Shown: piece after piece, positions 42,206 through 48,969 of the stretch
How positions within the stretch are numbered: the first letter of the stretch is position 1
Layout of the letters: each line of letters starts with the position of its first letter
Origin: Bacteroidales bacterium UBA4295
Lineage (GTDB): Bacteria; Bacteroidota; Bacteroidia; Bacteroidales; Paludibacteraceae
Direction: 5' to 3'
DNA length: 57,366 nt
NCBI GenBank assembly: GCA_002395805.1
Contig: DGVB01000017.1
Coordinates: 1-57,366 of the forward strand
Notes under the pieces: generated by a model
Seen by the model: the letters and a program-made list of their open reading frames with translations, nothing else
The model's database searches: none
What the model was told of the DNA's origin: nothing
Program-made: the position numbers and the translations under genes

Positions 42206-43210
42206 CGCTACAGTCAGTTTGTCAATCCGCATAACATGCCGCGTGAGTCGCGGGCACGTATTATCTTAGAGTACCTCGTTATTGTTATAGGTATCGCGCC
42301 TATGGCGCTGATGGTTAACTGGGTGTTACTGCCTCATGCTTTTGTCGGAGGCGGCCTGACGGGTATTTGCTCGGTCATTTATTATGTCACAGCCGGTTCT
42401 TTCCCTGCCCTTTTCCCCGAGTACGGAGGAGCTATCCCCGTGTGGCTGACGACGTTTGTCTTCAATGCCATTCTGCTGCTGATAGCCGGCTTGACGGTTG
42501 GATGGCGGTTCTGTATCCGTACTATGGTAGGCGTAGCGGCAATCACGTTTTGGTATAGGGTTATTCCTATCTTGCCCGCGCCTATTATCTCTGACCCCTG
42601 GCTCGGTGCTATTATAGGAGGGTTTGTCTTTGGTCTCTCTCTGGGATGCGTGCTCGCAGCTAACGGTTCGTCCGGAGGCACAGATATAGTAGCGATGATA
42701 GTGAATCACTATCGCAATATCTCACTCGGCAATATCATGCTGGCATGCGATATCCTTATTATCGCTTCTGCTTTCTTCCTCCCTCTCCCGGAATCGATGT
42801 TGCAGGAATACACCCATTCTTCCCCCCTTCAGGGGGGAATTGAGGGGGGCTTGCTATTCCTTAAGATCAAGCGCGTGCTCTACGGTGTGGCAATGACGAT
42901 CTCTTATACACTCGCGGTGGATTGGATCATGTCAAGACTCCATCGCTCTGTGCATTTTCTTATCTATTCTTCCAAATACGAAGAGATAGCTACGGAAATT
43001 AACAGGACCGTTAACCGCGGAGTGACGGTGCTGGATGGAACAGGTTGGTATTCTAAGAAAACGGTTAAGGTTATTTCTGTTTTGGTTCGAAAACCGGAGA
43101 GTTCGCTTGTCTTTCGGATTGTCCATGATATCGACCCTAATGCGCTGGTGTCCATCGCTGATGTGCGCGGCGTCTTCGGTTCCGGTTTCGATAAAATCAA
43201 AGCAAAATAG
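42203..43210 (+). CDS. YitT-family membrane protein, paralog 2 (with GC-rich insert)
   Basis: This 335-residue protein has the same plan as its neighbour: membrane segments (~25-235) with NGSSGGTDIVAMI, then a DUF2179 domain (~245-330) ending DPNALVSIADVRGVFGSGF. About 20 residues between the LPLPESML and VLYGVAM segments are absent from paralog 1 and are encoded around a GC-rich palindrome (42818-42853). Its ATG is inside a heptamer array. The function is unknown. Confidence 0.88.
   Translation: MRYSQFVNPHNMPRESRARIILEYLVIVIGIAPMALMVNWVLLPHAFVGGGLTGICSVIYYVTAGSFPALFPEYGGAIPVWLTTFVFNAILLLIAGLTVGWRFCIRTMVGVAAITFWYRVIPILPAPIISDPWLGAIIGGFVFGLSLGCVLAANGSSGGTDIVAMIVNHYRNISLGNIMLACDILIIASAFFLPLPESMLQEYTHSSPLQGGIEGGLLFLKIKRVLYGVAMTISYTLAVDWIMSRLHRSVHFLIYSSKYEEIATEINRTVNRGVTVLDGTGWYSKKTVKVISVLVRKPESSLVFRIVHDIDPNALVSIADVRGVFGSGFDKIKAK
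42818..42853 (+). repeat. GC-rich palindromic insert inside YitT paralog 2
   Basis: CCCCCC (42822-42827), TTCA and GGGGGG (42832-42837) form a hairpin, followed by a second G-run. The paralog next door has no equivalent. Confidence 0.75.
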
Positions 43211-43228
43211 TATTTTTTTGCGAAATTA

Positions 43229-43260
43229 TTTGCTCAATTCAAAAAAAAGCAGTACTTTTG
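43229..43260 (+). promoter_or_regulatory. Promoter upstream of tRNA-Ser
   Basis: TTTG (43229-43232), 20-bp A-rich spacer, TACTTTTG (43253-43260). About 130 bases separate it from the tRNA; that leader holds a CAACTT/AAGTTG hairpin (43299-43313) and no gene. Confidence 0.75.
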
Positions 43261-43394
43261 TCGTCGATTTCGCCGAATCCCTTTTGGGGTCCCCGACGCA
43301 ACTTGCAAAGTTGTGGTGGGGAGAGCGGAGGCACAAGTTGCCCGTTTATTTAGCGGAGCGGTATAAACCTTTGCACACTTGTTGCCGAACGCGA

Positions 43395-43484
43395 GGGAGA
43401 GTTGTCTGAGTGGTCGAAAGAGCCGCACTCGAAATGCGGTATACGCATTACGTCGTATCGGGGGTTCGAATCCCTCACTCTCCG
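43395..43484 (+). tRNA. tRNA-Ser (CGA)
   Basis: The 90-base gene has a GGAGAGT/ACTCTCC acceptor stem and a D arm. The anticodon arm CCGCA-CTCGAAA-TGCGG has anticodon CGA. A long variable arm (class II tRNA) is followed by a GGTTCGAATCC T arm. The discriminator is G and CCA is not encoded. A terminator lies about 40 bases downstream. Its 3' end is repeated at 43740. Confidence 0.95.
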
Positions 43485-43525
43485 CAAAGCGTCGAGTTCG
43501 GGAAACTGAGGTGACGCAAAACAAG

Positions 43526-43556
43526 AAAATGAGAGTCTTATGGCTCTCATTTTTGT
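43526..43556 (+). terminator. Terminator of tRNA-Ser
   Basis: AAAATGAGAG pairs with CTCTCATTTT around an eight-base loop and is followed by TTTTG on the plus strand. Confidence 0.8.
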
Positions 43557-43739
43557 TTGTTCGTCAGCGGGACATAGGAGCTTGCTCATAATGTCCTGAT
43601 GACGGACAAATAAATGACGGACGTTTGTCTGTTTCTTGTGTGCGTTAAATCGGTTGTAAGAACTGTAGCTTTGCTCAGGATACCGCCGGCAGCTTGTTGG
43701 GTTTTCGAGGTGGGATTGCCATAGGCAATGTCGGTGCCC

Positions 43740-43763
43740 TCGAATCCCTCACTCTCCGCAAAG
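43740..43763 (+). repeat. Duplicate of the tRNA-Ser 3' end (possible attachment-site scar)
   Basis: These 24 bases are identical to 43466-43489, the T-arm loop, acceptor 3' strand and five bases beyond. No tRNA body precedes this copy. The enclosed 250 bases hold the tRNA terminator and no gene. tRNA 3' ends are common integrase targets, so this may mark a past insertion. Confidence 0.6.
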
Positions 43764-43765
43764 AT

Positions 43766-43800
43766 AAAAGGATGTAGCAAGCACTGCATCCTTTTATTTT
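43766..43800. terminator. Terminator downstream of the lipoprotein gene
   Basis: AAAAGGATG (43766-43774) pairs with CATCCTTTT (43787-43795), with A- and T-rich flanks on both sides. It probably ends the minus-strand lipoprotein/Fic transcript. Confidence 0.75.
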
Positions 43801-43818
43801 ATGTATTACGGGGATTAA

Positions 43819-44628
43819 TTACTTATAGATGAGATGCAGTTTGTAGAAAACAGGAGTGTGTGCAGGTGGAAGATTTGTTGCTTTATAGCCTCCAGCCCAT
43901 CCAACTTCATAATTATTTCCTGTAGAATAAGCCGAAACTACCAATTCATCTTCACTAATCCACATAAAATCAAAATTATCTCCCTCTTCATCCCAACGAT
44001 AATCTTTGTAATGACAAATTGGAATCATATGACGTAGTTGTTCATCGTACCAATAGAACCACAAGTCTCCATGAAAGTCGCAATCATGACCTTCTTGTCC
44101 AACAAAAATATGATTTGTGCCATAAGTATCACTTGCAGATTGCATATAAACCGTATCGGGATAATCTTTTGAAACAACAAATGATTCCCAAGATAAAGGA
44201 GTTGGAATGGAAATAATGTACTGTTCTGTTTTTTGATACCAATTGATTGTTATGTCACCACCATAAAGAGCGTGATAATCATCACTTCCGATTATGTTTT
44301 CCAAACACTCATATTTGTAGATTAAAGAGTGATACTTGTGACAGAGTTCTTTATAACGTGCTGAATTTTTAACTACACGAAATGGTTTTAGGGTGTATTT
44401 GTCAGTAACTAATTTCTTATATTGCTCCTCGGTAATTTCTTCCGGCTCAATTGTAAATCTGTTGTCTGTAGAAAAAGTTGCGTACCCTGTCAATGAGTCT
44501 GCGTATACGTGTTGTTTTTCCACATATTCTTGGACATTGGCGTTCGTTAAGTTCAAATTGTTTTTACTTTTCTTTTGGCATGCTGCAAACAACAGACAAG
44601 CGATGCATATGTAAATAAGTCGTTTCAT
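43819..44628 (-). CDS. Hypothetical lipoprotein
   Basis: The start at 44628 gives MKRLIYICIACLLFAAC, a clear lipoprotein signal; the open frame upstream is not needed. The product has 269 residues, Tyr- and Asp-rich, mostly beta, with no domain I recognise. It starts ten bases after the Fic gene's stop, so it is in that operon. Codons are AT-rich compared with the housekeeping genes, which suggests an accessory gene. Confidence 0.65.
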   Translation of the reverse strand: MKRLIYICIACLLFAACQKKSKNNLNLTNANVQEYVEKQHVYADSLTGYATFSTDNRFTIEPEEITEEQYKKLVTDKYTLKPFRVVKNSARYKELCHKYHSLIYKYECLENIIGSDDYHALYGGDITINWYQKTEQYIISIPTPLSWESFVVSKDYPDTVYMQSASDTYGTNHIFVGQEGHDCDFHGDLWFYWYDEQLRHMIPICHYKDYRWDEEGDNFDFMWISEDELVVSAYSTGNNYEVGWAGGYKATNLPPAHTPVFYKLHLIYK

Positions 44629-44638
44629 GTATTTAATT

Positions 44639-45589
44639 TTAGAATATTGGATAATAGCCGCCTTTTTTAGCAACACCGCGGAAGGAGATTTGTTTGCTTT
44701 CGGTCAGTTGCTTGAGATAGCGCTGGGTGGTACGTAGACTGCGACCTAAGCGAGCAGAAAGCAAAGGAGCATTAAGCCCAGGAGTGTTTGTAATTGTTTC
44801 TAACAGACGTTTGGCAAAATCTTCGGCTTTTGGTGTCGGTTCATTGGCTTGGAACAATCGCAGGATATCCAATTGGGTCATGATCACCCGATCGGCAATA
44901 AAACTATTGAAAACCGCTGCGTCTTTATGTCCCGCTTCCAATGCTGCAACATATTCTGAACGAGTAATAGCAGGAATGATAGCGATATTATACTCGTTAC
45001 GAAGCAATGCTAAGTTCATTAGCAACCGTGCTACTCGACCGTTTCCATCAATAAACGGATGAATGTATACAAACCGTTTGTGTAGTTCCGCCGCCAGTAA
45101 AACGGGATGAAGTTTGCCCTCATGATTCGTGTACCATTGTACTAACTGTTGCATTCTTTTGCTAATCTCCGCTACCGGCGCAACAGGATATTGGCTGCCA
45201 CTAATAAAAACCGGCACTTTTCTGTACTCACCGGCTCTCTCTGGGTCCACTTGCTGATAGAATAGTTTATGAAGCGTACGTACTGTCTCTTCTGTGATGG
45301 GCGCATCATGGCTCAGTTCGTAGAGGTAATCGTATGCTTTTGCATGCCCGACTGCCTCATACACATCACGTAATGGCTTGCCTTCAATAGTTAAACCGTC
45401 TTCGATAACAATCTTCGTTTCCGATTCAGTCAAACTGTTCCCCTCCAGCGCATTACTGGTATAAGTTAAACCGACACGATAATACTCGCGCAGCGATTGC
45501 AGCGTTTCATTGCTCAAGGGTCTAAATGCCCATAATTGTTGTTGCTGTCGTTCACATTGAGCTAATTTCTTTTGTAACTCAGATGCCAT
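44639..45589 (-). CDS. Fic-domain protein (putative AMP transferase) with C-terminal winged helix
   Basis: This 316-residue protein carries the full Fic motif HPFIDGNGRVAR (~183-194), with the catalytic His. An N-terminal inhibitory motif of the S/TxxxEG/N type, SNALEGN, is at ~42-48, so it is probably a self-inhibited class II Fic enzyme that adds AMP to a protein target. The last ~60 residues form a winged helix, which hints at DNA binding and self-regulation. Three direct repeats lie just upstream of its start. The lipoprotein gene follows in the same operon. Confidence 0.9.
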   Translation of the reverse strand: MASELQKKLAQCERQQQQLWAFRPLSNETLQSLREYYRVGLTYTSNALEGNSLTESETKIVIEDGLTIEGKPLRDVYEAVGHAKAYDYLYELSHDAPITEETVRTLHKLFYQQVDPERAGEYRKVPVFISGSQYPVAPVAEISKRMQQLVQWYTNHEGKLHPVLLAAELHKRFVYIHPFIDGNGRVARLLMNLALLRNEYNIAIIPAITRSEYVAALEAGHKDAAVFNSFIADRVIMTQLDILRLFQANEPTPKAEDFAKRLLETITNTPGLNAPLLSARLGRSLRTTQRYLKQLTESKQISFRGVAKKGGYYPIF

Positions 45590-45600
45590 AATATATAAGT

Positions 45601-45655
45601 TTTACACCGCCAAATGGCAGTTTAAATACCGCCATATTTTATTTTACACCGCCAA
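45601..45655 (-). promoter_or_regulatory. Three direct repeats in the fic leader (possible operator)
   Basis: TTTACACCGCCAA occurs at 45601-45613 and 45643-45655, and the related TAAATACCGCCAT at 45623-45635, at 22- and 20-bp intervals. They fill the stretch between the promoter at 45665 and the fic start codon. Confidence 0.6.
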
Positions 45656-45664
45656 TTCCGGCTG

Positions 45665-45696
45665 CAAAGTTACTGTTTTTTTTCGATATATGCAAG
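45665..45696 (-). promoter_or_regulatory. Promoter of the fic operon
   Basis: Minus-strand CTTG (45693-45696), 20-bp A-rich spacer, TAACTTTG (45665-45672). Confidence 0.75.
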
Positions 45697-45700
45697 CATT

Positions 45701-45743
45701 TTGTAAGAAAAAAGAGAAAAAGCGCGTGAAAGCGCTTTCTCTC
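45701..45743 (-). terminator. Terminator of the paired lipoprotein genes
   Basis: On the minus strand GAGAGAAAGCGC pairs with GCGCTTTTTCTC (one bulge) and is followed by a T-rich run. It ends the transcript of the genes at 45771-48775. Confidence 0.75.
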
Positions 45744-45770
45744 ATGTATTTCATCCTTGCGTTGGTCTGA

Positions 45771-47279
45771 TTAATTCAATCTTACCATAACAGAGATGAC
45801 TTGTCCGGCAGTGGTGTCACCGGCCTTATAGACGCGTGCTTTGCCTTTGTTCTCACCTGCTACGTCCACCATGATTGTCACTTTCTGTCCATCCATCGTG
45901 AGCGCGGTCTTTACAAACGATTGCGTGCGCGGATTGTATGCATCAAAAGCCTTAATGGTAGAAGGCGCCAATTTGGATTTGTAAGCATCAAACTCACTCC
46001 AATCAATGCTCACTACTTCTGCCTTGTCTGCCGCCATATCGCAGATATAGAATTGTTTTTCGTCATTAGCCATCACATAGGCTACATCGTTGTAGTACTC
46101 ATTATAATCGCTCGGATAGTGTTGCGGCAGAGCAGCTTCGTTCACTGCTTTGGCATTCGGATCAAAAGTATACTTATATCCGCTTTCAAGCCATGAGAAT
46201 GTTTCTTTCTTGCTTACTCGGCAAACGCCGAAAGTAGATAAATCTGGTGCGACCTCTGATAGTGCCAAAAACTCGTCCGTAAAAGCACGCGTTTGCGCTT
46301 CATCGATTTTAACTGAGTAAAATGCCGCTTGCTGGCGGTTTTGCTTGTAGAAGGTAGCCACGGCGTAAAGCGTGTTTTGGATGGAGACAAATCCCCATTT
46401 CAGTTCACTTCCGCCTTGCAGAACAGGGTCAGACTCCGGGGCTTCGATGCCTGTTATTCCAAGCGTATTGACGAATAAGATACCGGGCGAAGAACCGTTG
46501 GTACCCTCATAGAAAATATCCAGGCCTATTATCCCGCGGTCGTCCGGCGTAATAGAAGTAGAGAAGAGTGTTTCATTATGCATTCTTGTTACCGCTAATT
46601 GGTCGCCTTGGTCCTTTAGACGGTAGAGCCCCGGGGCTGCTAAATGTGATTGTTGCCAACAGTTGGAATAAATCTCTCCGTTGATGCACTCTACTACGCT
46701 GTAGAGGTCGCTTTGCTGGTAGAACGGAACACCTTGGTTCGTATAAATCGGCCGACCGTTTCTGCCGTCCCAATAGAAGAGTGCGCCATCCTTTTTGCGG
46801 ACAAGGAAATTGCCGTAGAAATTATCCACTATCTCTTTGATCATGGAGTAATACGGCTCCTTGAGTTCGTCCAGATCGGGGAAATCATAATAGCAGTTAT
46901 AGAGCCACAACCATTCATCGCCGATGGTGAAGATATTCTCCATCACCAAACGCATTTTGGCTTTGACCATATCAACTACTTCGCCATTACCTCTGGCTTC
47001 GATGGTATAAGTAATTTCTACGAGTGTGCCATCCTCGGAAACGGAATAAACAGGTTGATGGGTTTCGTAGGTTATTTCTCCTTCTCCTTCACCGGCAGGT
47101 ACACGGCGAGGCGCTTTCTGTTCATCGGAACCATCGGAAGCGAGAGCCAATGCGGTCACTCCGTCCAAATGCATCCGTTTGAACTCAACATTACGGACTT
47201 TGCTACCTCCGCCTTCGCAGGAGGTCATGCCTATTGCAGCCACTATGACCGCAAGGGCGTAAATGAAACGAGGTTTCAT
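45771..47279 (-). CDS. Lipoprotein of unknown function, paralog A
   Basis: This 502-residue protein has a lipoprotein signal ending MTSC near residue 21. After a disordered, Glu-rich stretch it carries the segment MENIFTIGDEWLWLYNCYYDFPDLDEL, which is shared with the neighbouring paralog, and a repetitive beta region that could be a propeller. It is probably exposed on the outer membrane. The function is unknown. The two genes are separated only by a heptamer array. Confidence 0.7.
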   Translation of the reverse strand: MKPRFIYALAVIVAAIGMTSCEGGGSKVRNVEFKRMHLDGVTALALASDGSDEQKAPRRVPAGEGEGEITYETHQPVYSVSEDGTLVEITYTIEARGNGEVVDMVKAKMRLVMENIFTIGDEWLWLYNCYYDFPDLDELKEPYYSMIKEIVDNFYGNFLVRKKDGALFYWDGRNGRPIYTNQGVPFYQQSDLYSVVECINGEIYSNCWQQSHLAAPGLYRLKDQGDQLAVTRMHNETLFSTSITPDDRGIIGLDIFYEGTNGSSPGILFVNTLGITGIEAPESDPVLQGGSELKWGFVSIQNTLYAVATFYKQNRQQAAFYSVKIDEAQTRAFTDEFLALSEVAPDLSTFGVCRVSKKETFSWLESGYKYTFDPNAKAVNEAALPQHYPSDYNEYYNDVAYVMANDEKQFYICDMAADKAEVVSIDWSEFDAYKSKLAPSTIKAFDAYNPRTQSFVKTALTMDGQKVTIMVDVAGENKGKARVYKAGDTTAGQVISVMVRLN

Positions 47280-47282
47280 GGG

Positions 47283-47310
47283 AATTAAAAATTAAAAATT
47301 ACGAATTAAT
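47283..47310 (-). repeat. Heptamer array (AATTAAA/AATTACG) between the paired lipoprotein genes
   Basis: AATTAAA twice, AATTACG and AATTAAT follow directly. The last unit contains the stop codon of paralog B. On the coding strand the CGTAATT unit is a rotation of the AATTCGT unit at 55551. Confidence 0.85.
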
Positions 47311-48775
47311 TCAGCTGAACAATAGTAGCTACAACGGCTGTGCCGCTGGCTTCAGTTCCCATAACAACCGTCTTGAACGCATTCTCGCCGGTCATGTACG
47401 TAATGAGCGAAACGGTAGACCCATCGGGCAGAATGGCTTCTTCGATCATAGCTTTCATACTTCTATCGAAGCCTATGACTTTTATAACATTATATTGCGG
47501 CACATCGCTGCGGTCGATGTTGTGACGCGTAGCCGTTCGAGTCGGCAGGTTATAGACAATCACATAACTCATGTCGGTTTGTTTCTCTGTCTCAAACGAA
47601 TAGGCGTTACCTTCCTCGTCATAAGCATTTGCCCAAGAAGGGAAACCTTCCGGCAGTTTTTCTACCGAGAAGGACAAGGTATTGGCATCAAAGGTCCTAA
47701 TAATTGCACCTTCGCCTTCATCAGTTAAATAAGAATAGGTCGAACCCTCAACGCGGCAAGGATAGCCGTAACCGTATTCCGGTAAAGAATGACCGGCTAC
47801 AGCAAGAGTAGCTTGAGCGGTATTGCCCTCAAAAGAGATAGTATAAATAGCCGGTTCCAAACTGCTGTCCCAATTGTATCCATGCGAAACAAAATACTTT
47901 CCACCGATAAAATGCATACGCGGGAAGCCTATGTCATTCGGAAGTCCCTGTACCAGATTAGCGTAATTGCCGTTAATGAAGGCAGGATTAGTTGGCATAT
48001 TACTACTATAACTCAACACCGTTCCTAAATGTCCATTTCCGTCACCAAGAACATACGCAATATTAGCATGGTAGTCCAAGTTTACTTGATCCATCGTGGA
48101 ACCGTTGTCCACCAATTTGCATAAACCGCCCTGGTAATTTCCGATAGCCCAGTAGAGTTCTTTACCCACTTGCGCTACTAAACCATATTGCCTCAATTCA
48201 TTGCCGGTTGTCAGTTTCATGCCGCCCATTTCAATCTTACCTTCCCAATTCAAAGGCAAAACAGTAAGGTCTGTCAAGTTGAAAAGAGCGCCGTCCGTTT
48301 TGCGGATCAGATAATTGAAATGCCCGGGGCGGTTACGGCTGGCATCAATCTGTTCCTGTACATACTTGCGTGCCTTTGATGGCAATGCATCCATGTCGTC
48401 GCAATCATACTGACAGCCGTAGAGCCATAAGTAATCATCGCCAACCGTGAAGATATTTTCAATACTCAGGCGCAAAGCCTTGGTGTCCGTAGTAGAGTCC
48501 ACTTCGTTAAAATAGAAAATCGCCGCACTCATATTGCCGTTTTCATCCACGGTGTAGAGGAATTTGGTTTGCGGTTTTTCTCCTTCATCCGCACGCATTC
48601 TGCGCGGAGCGTTGGCCGAACCGTTACCTTCTTGCACTAAAGCAAGAGCTTTTGCGTTGTTCAGATTGACGCCTTTGAAGGTTAATTTGCTGCTCGAACT
48701 TGGTTCGTCTTGACACGATACAAGCATTCCGATTGCTGCAATCAGCAATGCTAAAAAAGTGAATTTTGTTTTCAT
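47306..48775 (-). CDS. Lipoprotein of unknown function, paralog B
   Basis: The start at 48775 gives MKTKFTFLALLIAAIGMLVSC, a lipoprotein signal. The product has 489 residues and aligns with paralog A over its length, clearest at IENIFTVGDDYLWLYGCQYDCDDMDAL and at the C-terminus, which ends VQLN versus VRLN. Both carry an APRR motif after the signal. It has its own promoter at 48849 and is the first gene of the pair. Confidence 0.7.
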   Translation of the reverse strand: MKTKFTFLALLIAAIGMLVSCQDEPSSSSKLTFKGVNLNNAKALALVQEGNGSANAPRRMRADEGEKPQTKFLYTVDENGNMSAAIFYFNEVDSTTDTKALRLSIENIFTVGDDYLWLYGCQYDCDDMDALPSKARKYVQEQIDASRNRPGHFNYLIRKTDGALFNLTDLTVLPLNWEGKIEMGGMKLTTGNELRQYGLVAQVGKELYWAIGNYQGGLCKLVDNGSTMDQVNLDYHANIAYVLGDGNGHLGTVLSYSSNMPTNPAFINGNYANLVQGLPNDIGFPRMHFIGGKYFVSHGYNWDSSLEPAIYTISFEGNTAQATLAVAGHSLPEYGYGYPCRVEGSTYSYLTDEGEGAIIRTFDANTLSFSVEKLPEGFPSWANAYDEEGNAYSFETEKQTDMSYVIVYNLPTRTATRHNIDRSDVPQYNVIKVIGFDRSMKAMIEEAILPDGSTVSLITYMTGENAFKTVVMGTEASGTAVVATIVQLN

Positions 48776-48848
48776 AAAGATTATAATTTGTTGGGAGTTA
48801 TACAAACAAAGAGCGATACCTGATATGTTTGTTTTAATGTTTCGGCTG

Positions 48849-48880
48849 CAAAAGTACTACAAAAAAATGGAATATACAAG
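48849..48880 (-). promoter_or_regulatory. Promoter of the paired lipoprotein genes
   Basis: Minus-strand CTTG (48877-48880), 20-bp spacer, TACTTTTG (48849-48856), about 75 bp before the start at 48775. Confidence 0.75.
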
Positions 48881-48918
48881 ACTTTGGACGAAAAAAATAA
48901 TAATGCTTGCATTTTTTA

Positions 48919-48945
48919 CAAAAAAAGAGACCCCGAAGGGTCTCC
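48919..48945 (-). terminator. Terminator of the Ig-like surface protein gene
   Basis: On the minus strand GAGACCC-TTCG-GGGTCTC is followed by a T-run. The UUCG tetraloop makes it a strong hairpin. Confidence 0.9.
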
Positions 48946-48969
48946 TTTCTTGTTTAGCGCTGCGCCTTT

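Noticed and set aside
43234..43589. Small minus-strand frames opposite tRNA-Ser
   Set aside because: These are the usual false proteins read from the complement of a serine tRNA gene.
43681..43763. A second, complete tRNA-Ser gene
   Set aside because: Only the 3' 24 bases match; no acceptor 5' strand, D arm or anticodon arm precedes them.
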